Below are positions 1 to 7,400 of a DNA stretch of 13,660 nucleotides, in pieces (positions within the stretch are counted from its first letter, which is position 1; every line of letters starts with the position of its first letter). The notes beneath the pieces were generated by a model. That model saw only the letters and a list, made by a program, of their open reading frames with translations, was not told the origin of the DNA and ran no database searches. Both the position numbers and the translations under genes were made by a program. The stretch comes from Candidatus Babelota bacterium (GTDB lineage: Bacteria; Babelota; Babeliae; Babelales; Babelaceae): contig PRDV01000047.1 of the NCBI GenBank assembly GCA_003174035.1, positions 1-13,660 of the forward strand, in the 5' to 3' direction.

Positions 1-1113
1 GTGCACCTTTTACGTTTAAAAATTGATCCAGGTAGCAGAGTAACTGGACTTGCTCTTATTGATGATAAAACTGGTAAAGTATTTTTTGCTGCTGAGCTTC
101 ATCATAGGGGACATCATATTCATGATCTGCTGACTGCACGTTCTTCAATACGTAGAAATAGACGGTCACGTAAAACTCGCTATCGCGCTCCTCGTTTTAA
201 TAATAGAACCAAAGTTGATGGGTGGCTGCCTCCTTCACTTGAAAGCAGAATTGCAAACATCATGACTTGGGTCGATCGGTTAAGGCGATATGCCCCTATC
301 GGCGCATTGAGTCAGGAGTTGGTTCGATTTGATATGCAGCTTATGCAAAATGCTGCTATTCAAGGAACAGAATATCAACAGGGAACCTTGGCAGGTTATG
401 AAGTACGAGAATATCTCTTAGAAAGATATAGAAGAACCTGTGGCTATTGTGGTGTGAAAAATATACCTCTCGAAATAGAGCACATTGTACCACTTAGCAG
501 AGGGGGGAGTAATCGTATCACTAACCTTACTCTTGCTTGTCGTCCTTGTAATCAGCGTAAGGGAAATAAAACTGCTGCCGAATATGGCTATGCTCACGTT
601 CAATCTCAAGCACTTGTTCCTTTAAAAGATGCCGCAGCTGTTAATGCTACACGCAATAAACTCTATTCATCCTTAACAAAGATTGGGCTACCTGTTGAAA
701 CAGGAAGTGGCGGGCTCACTAAATATAATCGAACTCAACGCAAATTAGAAAAAAGTCATTGGTTAGATGCCGTTTGTGTTGGAGAAAGCACCCCTTTAAA
801 TCTAACCACTCAGCATGTTATTCCTTTAGTTATTACTGCCACCGGTCATGGTTCTAGACAGATGTGTCTTATGGATGCTCATGGTTTCCCTAGGACTCAA
901 CCCAAGGCCCATAAGGTTGTCTTTGGATTCCAAACTGGAGATATCACATGCGCTGTGGTCCCAAAGGGTAAAAAGGCTGGAAGTTATATGGGTAAAGTAG
1001 CGGTGCGCAAAAGTGGATTTTTTAATATCACTACCAAAAACCAGACAGTTCAAGGAATTAACCATGTTTATTGTAAACAAATACACTCAAGTGACGGATA
1101 TTCGTACCATTAA
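1..1113 (+). CDS. iscB: IscB-type RNA-guided HNH/RuvC endonuclease, 5' end outside the window
   Basis: IscB proteins are transposon-encoded, omega-RNA-guided DNA endonucleases and the ancestors of Cas9. Seen here, numbering from the first codon: RuvC-I motif LKIDPGSRVTGLAL with Asp9; an arginine-rich bridge helix at about 48-69; RuvC-II motif ELVRFD with Glu106; an HNH domain at about 147-189 with zinc-type Cys147, Cys150, Cys180 and Cys183 and catalytic His161 in EIEHIVP; RuvC-III motif HWLDA with His253 and Asp256; and a complete C-terminal domain with GFQTGD and a DGYSY end. No catalytic residue is missing, so both nuclease domains look intact. The usual N-terminal PLMP segment of about 50 residues is absent. 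The first codon is GTG exactly at the window edge, so the real start probably lies upstream, as would the omega-RNA, normally encoded 5' of the gene. No TnpA transposase is in the window. TnpB is excluded by the HNH insertion and IsrB by the same. Confidence 0.92.
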   Translation: MHLLRLKIDPGSRVTGLALIDDKTGKVFFAAELHHRGHHIHDLLTARSSIRRNRRSRKTRYRAPRFNNRTKVDGWLPPSLESRIANIMTWVDRLRRYAPIGALSQELVRFDMQLMQNAAIQGTEYQQGTLAGYEVREYLLERYRRTCGYCGVKNIPLEIEHIVPLSRGGSNRITNLTLACRPCNQRKGNKTAAEYGYAHVQSQALVPLKDAAAVNATRNKLYSSLTKIGLPVETGSGGLTKYNRTQRKLEKSHWLDAVCVGESTPLNLTTQHVIPLVITATGHGSRQMCLMDAHGFPRTQPKAHKVVFGFQTGDITCAVVPKGKKAGSYMGKVAVRKSGFFNITTKNQTVQGINHVYCKQIHSSDGYSYH

Positions 1114-1155
1114 TTGGCGCTTCCTCTGCGCGCCAAGGGGCGCAGTTTCCGCGCC
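1114..1155 (+). mobile_element. Probable right-end hairpin of the IscB (IS200/IS605-like) element
   Basis: The hairpin starts at the base after the iscB stop. An outer stem pairs GGCGC (1116-1120) with GCGCC (1151-1155), a pyrimidine-rich internal loop (TTCCT / TTTCC) follows, and an inner stem pairs CTGCGC (1126-1131) with GCGCAG (1140-1145) around an 8-base loop. IS200/IS605-family ends are subterminal imperfect hairpins with unpaired bases, recognised as single strands by the Y1 transposase. The GGCGCTTCCTC...GTTTCCGCGCC layout matches ends I recall beside iscB/tnpB genes. A competing stem pairs TTGGCGC (1114-1120) with GCGCCAA (1130-1136). There is no T-run after it, so a classical terminator is less likely. 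The exact cleavage site is not established; a TCAA at 1176-1179 is one candidate. The left end lies outside the window. Confidence 0.68.
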
Positions 1156-1182
1156 TAAAGTAATGAAGTATGTTATCAAAAA

Positions 1183-1187
1183 AGGAG
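1183..1187 (+). promoter_or_regulatory. Ribosome binding site that sets the start of ankyrin gene A
   Basis: AGGAG lies 6 bases before the ATG at 1194. An in-frame ATG at 1170 lies upstream of this site and has no Shine-Dalgarno sequence of its own. Starting at 1194 also gives a clean signal peptide, so 1194 is chosen. Confidence 0.85.
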
Positions 1188-1193
1188 ATACTA

Positions 1194-2873
1194 ATGATTA
1201 CTCTTAAGACAAAATTGGTTATTCTTGGTAATGCTCTTTTGCTTTCGTTTTCTAGTTATTGCATGGAGAAAACAAAACCAAAAGAAGCTGTATCGCACGC
1301 TTTCGAGTTAGTAGAACAAGGGAAAGCGGCCTTGGTAGAAAAAAAGTATAAAGATGCGCTCGCCTGTTTTGAAAAAGCGGCTGTTTATAATTATTTAAAA
1401 GATGAAGATACACAAGATTATTGGTGTATTGGGGGAATGCCTGGTAAATATGGTGACAATAAGGGTGAGCTCAATGTGAGCGAAACCTTACATTATTTCC
1501 AGAAAAATGATCAGGAGGTCCTCAATGTGCAAGCTCGTGTGGAAGCATGGTGTTATTTGGCAATGATACACTATCTTGGTTTGTGTCTCAGATATGATCG
1601 GGTCAATGGTGATCAAAATTGGAGACAAGCATTTCAGCTATTTTTGCCCATTATTACTGCGGGGTATACGTCTGAATTACATCGAATTTTTAAGCTCATG
1701 CAAGGTAGTACTGAGATATTTGATGTAGACCATCGGACTCCTTTTTTTTGGGCTTGTCATAGGGGAAGAGATATAGTTCATGGCAATAAACCTCGTAAAG
1801 AATTTATTGCTGTTATAAATTTTCTCATTGAGCTGGGTGCTGATATTCATATTGTTGATAAAGATGGGTGGTCCGTCCTCCATCGTGCATGTTTTGATGG
1901 CGATGTTGAACTGGTTGAATTTTTGCTACAAAAAGGATTGGCTGTTAATGGCTTAACAAAAAGTAAAAGTTCTCCCTTAGATATAGCTTGTTCTGAAAAA
2001 TCGCTAGAAATAGTTGAGATGCTCGTTGCTAAAGGAGCAGAAATTAATGTAGCGAATAAATATGGCAATACCCCTCTTCATGAGGCTGCGAGACAAGGGA
2101 ATCTCGCTATTGTAGGATTTCTGCTGAAACAGGGGGCGTTACTAGAGGCAACCAACGGGTTTGGGAGCACCCCTCTCTTAAGCGCCTGCTCACCGTATTC
2201 TCCTCATGTTGAGGTGATAAAATTTCTCATTGAGCAGGGAGCCAATAGAGAAGCACGAGATAAAGAGGGTAAAAATCTCCTTGATTTAGCATTGAAATCG
2301 GGGAAGAACGAGCTTATAGAATATCTTATGAAGAGTTGTGCACCTGATGGAGCAAAAAGTAGCAGTAAGACGCTATTGCATGAAACGATAGATGAAGATG
2401 ATTTTGAGGCTGTAAAGCTAATTGTTGAATCGGGTAGGGTTCATATCGATGACCGAGATAAGGACGGGCTGACTGCCCTCCATAGAGTAGGTGTTCGAAG
2501 GAAGCTACAACCGGTACATCTAGAAATGGCTCGGTATCTTTTACAGCATGGATGGCAATTAGAAGTTAGCGATAAGGAAGGCGATACACCATTACACATA
2601 GCGTGTGCTCATGGGCACGTCAATCTTATTGAACTGTTTATTCAACAGGGTGCCGATAAAGAAAGCAAGAATAAGGCTGGTAATACGCCGCTTTTTTGTG
2701 CTTGTGAGAACGGTGAAATTGAAGCAGTAAAGTTTCTGGTCAAACGAGGTGCAAATACTACGGTACCAGGGCTACTTGAGGCTTTAATTAAGATGGGATG
2801 TCCGAGAGCAAAGGCGATGAGTGCTTTAAAATTTGAAAGCACAGAGATGGAGACCGATTCGGATTCGGATTGA
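1194..2873 (+). CDS. Exported TPR/SEL1-like and ankyrin-repeat protein (gene A)
   Basis: The product has 559 residues. Residues 1-23 form a Sec signal peptide (Lys5 and Lys7, then a hydrophobic core), with probable cleavage before Met24-Glu25. Residues of about 30-165 are helical TPR/SEL1-like sequence, including an ALACFEKAA motif. From about residue 177 there are about 10 ankyrin repeats, a fold that binds proteins through its loops; clear examples carry GNTPLHEAARQGN and GDTPLHIACAHGH. Repeat 1 has a roughly 10-residue insert (HGNKPRKEF) and repeat 8 a shorter one. The protein ends in a short helix and an acidic tail, ETDSDSD. It is the first gene of a co-directional ankyrin series, 51 bases before the next, and follows the right end of the iscB element. 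The partner cannot be deduced. A lipoprotein is unlikely because the sequence before Cys23 (SSY) is not a lipobox. Annotation as an exported ankyrin protein is secure; a role in host interaction is inference. Confidence 0.9.
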   Translation: MITLKTKLVILGNALLLSFSSYCMEKTKPKEAVSHAFELVEQGKAALVEKKYKDALACFEKAAVYNYLKDEDTQDYWCIGGMPGKYGDNKGELNVSETLHYFQKNDQEVLNVQARVEAWCYLAMIHYLGLCLRYDRVNGDQNWRQAFQLFLPIITAGYTSELHRIFKLMQGSTEIFDVDHRTPFFWACHRGRDIVHGNKPRKEFIAVINFLIELGADIHIVDKDGWSVLHRACFDGDVELVEFLLQKGLAVNGLTKSKSSPLDIACSEKSLEIVEMLVAKGAEINVANKYGNTPLHEAARQGNLAIVGFLLKQGALLEATNGFGSTPLLSACSPYSPHVEVIKFLIEQGANREARDKEGKNLLDLALKSGKNELIEYLMKSCAPDGAKSSSKTLLHETIDEDDFEAVKLIVESGRVHIDDRDKDGLTALHRVGVRRKLQPVHLEMARYLLQHGWQLEVSDKEGDTPLHIACAHGHVNLIELFIQQGADKESKNKAGNTPLFCACENGEIEAVKFLVKRGANTTVPGLLEALIKMGCPRAKAMSALKFESTEMETDSDSD

Positions 2874-2913
2874 AAAATTGGCATCAGTGGCAAAGATTGA
2901 GTGTTTGTTTGGA

Positions 2914-2920
2914 AAGGTGG
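2914..2920 (+). promoter_or_regulatory. Ribosome binding site that sets the start of ankyrin gene B
   Basis: AAGGTGG lies 4 bases before the ATG at 2925. An in-frame GTG at 2901 would add eight residues (MFVWKGGS) before the signal peptide and has no obvious Shine-Dalgarno site, so 2925 is preferred. Confidence 0.65.
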
Positions 2921-2924
2921 AAGC

Positions 2925-4385
2925 ATGAGGTATGTAATTTTTAACAACGCAGTGTGGTTAGGGCTTTTAAGTGCGTATCACCAGCTTTACTCTATGGAGA
3001 TTGCTTTGTCACGCGGTAATAATAGCGATGTAATTGAGCAATTAAGTCAATTAATGTTAACGAACCCTTCTAAAGTAACTGATCTTCTGCGTGCGGCTAC
3101 TATTAAGGTTAATGTAAATGATGCCCAAGGTAAAACCCTTTTTTTAGCTGCTGTAGAGAAAGGCGATGCAAAATTAGTAGAACTTATATTAAAATTCGCT
3201 GAAATAACGGATTTTGCGAAGGAGAAAGAGACCGAAAGCAATTCTCGGGTTTATTGGTACCACATGATGACGGCAATGCAGCAAGCTGCAAAGCAGGGAA
3301 ATAAAGAGGTTGTTGATCTTTTATACAAGACTGCCGTTGGTGATAAAGAAATGATGTGTCGGCCTGCACTAATAGCTGCTACAGAGCATTCTCAGGATAT
3401 TGCAATAGTAGAACATCTACTAGGGTATGTGCGTCTTGATCTTGCAAAATATGCTGTTGATCGCACCATGTTGCATAGAGCGCTGACAAAAGGCATATAC
3501 CCACTGTTTACGTTGTTACTAGCACATGCTGATAATTTGAGTGTAGAATTCGGCTCCTTTTTACTTATGGAGGCGATTCAAGGTGGGCATAAACCAATTG
3601 TGGAAACGCTACTTTTAAAGGGAGTTTCTGTGAATGCTCGGAACGATAAGGGTGCAACTGCGTTGCAACTTGCCATTTATAAAGAACGAGAGGATATTAT
3701 CAACTTGTTACTTTTAAAAGGTGCCGATGTTAACCTTAAAATGCCAGAAGGCATAACTGCTTTGATGATGGCGGTGTCAAACAAGAACCCTCGTCTCATT
3801 GAGCGATTGCTAACCGCTGGCTCACTGGTAAACGATCCTGAAGATTATGGTCTAAGCGTTTTGCATATGGCTGTATTTTCCAAACATTATGAATCGGTCC
3901 GTCTACTTGTAGAGCACGGCGCAGATCTTGAAAAAAAGGATAAGAAGGGTTTAACACCATTGCATTATGCGTTTATTGCTGAACGCTATGCTGATTTGAG
4001 GGAATTATTTCTCAAGCATGGTGCCAAAATTGACGCGCGATTTTCTATAGATGGTCTTAATGCCCCCGCTACATTACTACAGTATACGTCGGCTTGCGGT
4101 GATGCACAAGCGGTGAAAATGCTACTTTCGCATAAAGCCGATGTGCATGCGAAGCTTCAAGATACCTGGACAACAGGAGGAGAAATGGCGCTCCATCTAG
4201 CTGCGCAATTTGGGCATGCAGACGTCTGTCGACTGTTGCTTGAACATGGTGCTGACTTGCATGCAAAAACTACGTCGGGATGGATGTTAGGCGGTAAAAC
4301 TCCCTTAGACATGGCTACGGGGAGAGCAAGAGATTTTTTGGCAAGTTATCAAGAGAGAAGCCAAGGTAGAGATGGCGAAAAGTAG
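2925..4385 (+). CDS. Exported ankyrin-repeat protein (gene B)
   Basis: The product has 486 residues. A signal peptide of about 23 residues precedes Met24-Glu25, as in gene A. A short helical region (about 24-60) is followed by about 12 ankyrin repeats. The first four, up to about residue 215, are degenerate: most lack the TPLH turn, although the paired-helix spacing remains. The later ones are clearer, for example GLTPLHYAF and EMALHLAAQFGH. The last two carry extra residues in the beta-hairpin, each with Trp and Gly-Gly (DTWTTGG and SGWMLGG), and the final one is a half-repeat cap, KTPLDMATGRARDFL. Residues 410-472 align without gaps to the C-terminus of gene C, with 32 of 63 identical by hand count, so the two genes are paralogues at least there. 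A hydrophilic tail follows (SQGRDGEK). No enzymatic motif is seen. It is probably co-transcribed with its neighbours. Confidence 0.9.
   Translation: MRYVIFNNAVWLGLLSAYHQLYSMEIALSRGNNSDVIEQLSQLMLTNPSKVTDLLRAATIKVNVNDAQGKTLFLAAVEKGDAKLVELILKFAEITDFAKEKETESNSRVYWYHMMTAMQQAAKQGNKEVVDLLYKTAVGDKEMMCRPALIAATEHSQDIAIVEHLLGYVRLDLAKYAVDRTMLHRALTKGIYPLFTLLLAHADNLSVEFGSFLLMEAIQGGHKPIVETLLLKGVSVNARNDKGATALQLAIYKEREDIINLLLLKGADVNLKMPEGITALMMAVSNKNPRLIERLLTAGSLVNDPEDYGLSVLHMAVFSKHYESVRLLVEHGADLEKKDKKGLTPLHYAFIAERYADLRELFLKHGAKIDARFSIDGLNAPATLLQYTSACGDAQAVKMLLSHKADVHAKLQDTWTTGGEMALHLAAQFGHADVCRLLLEHGADLHAKTTSGWMLGGKTPLDMATGRARDFLASYQERSQGRDGEK
4152..4340 (+). repeat. C-terminal Trp-Gly-Gly ankyrin cap module, copy 1 (gene B)
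   Basis: This 189-base segment codes for the last two repeats of gene B. It matches a segment of identical length at 9496-9684 in gene C. The second half is best conserved, with 16 of 25 residues identical, including GW.LGGKT.LD.ATG.A. The DNA is clearly diverged, so this is an old duplication. Confidence 0.8.
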
Positions 4386-4430
4386 CTGAAAGTGAAAAAT
4401 TCGCACGATGATACCGTATATTTTTTTAGC

Positions 4431-4436
4431 GAGAGG
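4431..4436 (+). promoter_or_regulatory. Ribosome binding site that sets the start of ankyrin gene C
   Basis: GAGAGG lies 7 bases before the ATG at 4444. An in-frame ATG at 4408 would add 12 residues (MIPYIFLARGIC) and lies upstream of this site without one of its own, so 4444 is preferred. Confidence 0.72.
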
Positions 4437-4443
4437 TATTTGT

Positions 4444-7400
4444 ATGAATTTTATGATCAGATGGGCCATTGTTTTTGCCTGTAGTAGTTTCAATGCTCAT
4501 GCCATGGAGCTTTCTCTGACAGGACCGATGCCATTGGGCTTACCTCGCGTTGTTAATGTGACTACCTCAAGAACTTTAGACATGGCTACGATTAAGCAAG
4601 CGTGCTTAACAGAGCAAACTTCACACAACTGCCTATTAATGCTCGCAGCTCAATATGGATTTATAGATGGTGTAGAGGAAACTATTAGGAATGGGGCACT
4701 GCTAACCCTGCGTGATGAGAAAGACAGAACTGCATTACATCTCGCTGCACGGTTTGGCAGGCAGAATATCGTAGCGTTATTATTGCAAAGAGGCGTAGCT
4801 GTTGATATTAGAAGGAATTATTCTTTGTTTTGGGGTACAGGAATTACCCCTCTTCATGAGGCAGTCCATGGGGGACATGATACTGTAGTAGCTCTGCTGA
4901 TTGCTCAAGGGGCGTCAATCAACGCAAAAACTGAAAAAGGAATGACGCCTCTCCTGATAGCAGTTAAAAGGAAATGGGCTGACATTGCACGTATTTTGCT
5001 AGAGAAGGGTGCGGATCTTACCTTGAAAGATGCCGATGGTCGGGATGCATTAGCATGGGCGCTTATGCGTGGCGAATCTTTGTGCTTGGATTTGCTTTTT
5101 GCAAGAATAGATGAAGCGGTATTAATCAAAAGAATTGAATCTTATGTGACGACGAATAAAATATCTGCCGGCAAGATGCTCACCTTGCTTGAACTAGCAG
5201 TAAAGCATTGGTATAAGAAATTCGGAAATTTTTTATTACAGAAGTCATACGAGTTTTTTGCTGTCGAAGACAGACATCTATTAATTCCTTTCGCATTGCG
5301 AACCGGTAACAAAGAAATTCTTAAAAAATTGTTTCTCGATGAAGACCTTGTAGAAGCGCTCGTAAGAACGGGCAATGGGGATAGTTTGCTTGCTCGTGTG
5401 CGATTATCAAAAATAGCCCCTGAAAAAGGTTGGAAAGATATAGTTGCTCTCCTCAATAGCGGCAATAGAGAGATCATTGATCTGTTTTTGAACAAAAGTT
5501 CTCGCGGAGATTTGTTATTGAAAGAAGCTATTGAGACGGGTAAGACTAAAGAAGCACAGTTGCTCTTATCGCTTGAAAAAGTACATCTTGAGAATGTTGT
5601 TGCTCCTGCATATTGGAGGTATGAAACCTTTGTTTTAGACAAACTTTATCAAAAAATTGCTGGTATTAAAAACACCATAACATTATTGAAAAGGCTGGAT
5701 AGCATTAATCAGTTTAAAACATATTTTGCCCAGAAATTCTTAGGGGGAAATCTACGGCGTGCGGCCTTGGGGACTTTGGCACACCACGTAAGGGCTCATG
5801 CAACTAAAGATATTTTAACAGCACTGCAATCAACAAATCCAGCATATACTGACGTAGTGCTTGTGGGGTGGGCTGGGCTTGCAAAAAATAGCGATATTCT
5901 CGACGGCTTATTACCATCGCCTGCAGATTTGAGCAAAAATGGGGCGGCGTATCAGACGCTCTGCTTGGCTGCACTCCAAGGAAACACAGATTTGGTGAAA
6001 TTATTGATTGAACAAGAGACGGTCAATGCGTCAAAAAAGGATGACGGCTTTTTGGCGCTTTATGCTGCTGCTTTATCGGGAAAGAGCGAATTATTTCAGT
6101 TGATTATGAATAAGCTGGTCGATGCACGCATCCTGGTGGGTGACAAGGGGGTCAAGGTGTTATGCGCCGCGACATTTGCTGGAAATACTCAAACGGTGGG
6201 GTCTCTCCTTTCTCTCCAGTGCTGTATGCAGGTACCAGGTGATAGTTTGACGCCTTTGCATGCTGCAGTATTGGGTGGCAATTTCGACATTGTGGCTATG
6301 CTACTAGCTAAAAAGGTTGATGTATCAGCAAAAATAAAGTATGGGATAACTGCTCTCCATGTGGCTGCTTTTGCGGGTAATCAAAAACTTGTCGAGAAGT
6401 TGTGTTACCATGATGCAGATGTTCTTTGCTCCGCAGACCTTGGATTTGCAGTATATCAGTCTCCTTTGGGCGTATGTGAGAGTGGTATGGATATGTTTGG
6501 TAAAACCGATAAAGGTTTTACCGTGCTGCATGCTGCTCTCTTGAGCGGTAACCGTCAACTTGTCGAATTTCTTTTGGCAAAGTACTTTGCCGTTGCTATA
6601 CGACATGACCGTGGTAGTATCGCTCTGGCGATTTTACTCAATGATAAAGAAATGGTTAGATTCCTTATTGAAAAGAATGTGGACGTAACAAAGCCACTGG
6701 TTTATGATCTCACCGGGCTGCATCTAGCTGCATTGTTTGGTGACCGAGATCTAGTAGGATTGCTTCTTGATAAGGGAGCACAGCTGAATGCAGTTTTTGA
6801 TTTAGATAGGTTGGTAAATGTTACTGCTCTTCATTGTGCTGCCTTAGTTGGAAACCAGGGTGTTGTCGAGTTATTGTTAGAAAAGGGTGCAGTGGTGAGC
6901 GATGGGGTTCTGCATGCTGCTGCTTTTGGTGGAAATAAAGAGATGTTCCATTTTTTACTCTCTAAGGGCGCACCACTGGAAACTCCTCTCGATCAGAAAG
7001 CGGCGACCCTGCTTGAAATCGCTGCTGGTGGAGGCAATAGTGACATAGTGCAATTTTTACTTGAGCGTGATGCTCTGCGTACTTCGGGACCTCATCCAGC
7101 GTTGTTATGGGCTACTCGTATCAATAATCGCGAAATGGTAGAGCGTTTATTAGCGCGAGGTGCATCTCTTGCTATGAAGGGGGTTGATGGAAGATCAGCA
7201 CTTTTTGTAGCTGCTGAACATGGTCATAAAGAGCTTTTTGATTTCTATAGAGGACAAGGAGCTGTTTTTGACGGTGAAACATGGGATAGACTGACTCTAT
7301 TGCATGCGGCAGTTATGGGAGGAAATAAGGAAATAGTGCGTGCTGTCCTAGCACAGGGGGTAGAGAGTAATGCCCGTGATGGTGAGCAAAAGACTCCTTT

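Noticed and set aside
1114..1155. Reading the hairpin after iscB as a rho-independent terminator
   Set aside because: No run of T follows the stem, and the unpaired TTCCT/TTTCC internal loop fits an IS200/IS605-type end better. Some effect on transcription is not excluded.
1114..1193. Omega-RNA downstream of iscB
   Set aside because: Known omega-RNAs lie upstream of iscB, and only 80 bases separate the two genes here.
1194..1265. Lipoprotein signal in gene A (Cys23) or gene D (Cys15)
   Set aside because: The residues before the cysteines (SSY and ASL) do not fit the lipobox, and in gene D a good signal peptidase I site follows at Ala20.
4417..4422. TATATT resembling a -10 promoter box before gene C
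   Set aside because: No -35-like hexamer lies 16-18 bases upstream, and AT-rich sequence gives such boxes easily.
5142..5642. Open frame on the minus strand (166 codons) opposite gene C, with others near 7797-8180 and 7245-7574
   Set aside because: They are antisense to an intact, clearly ankyrin-coding frame, have no recognisable domain and are explained by the base pattern of the repeats on the other strand.
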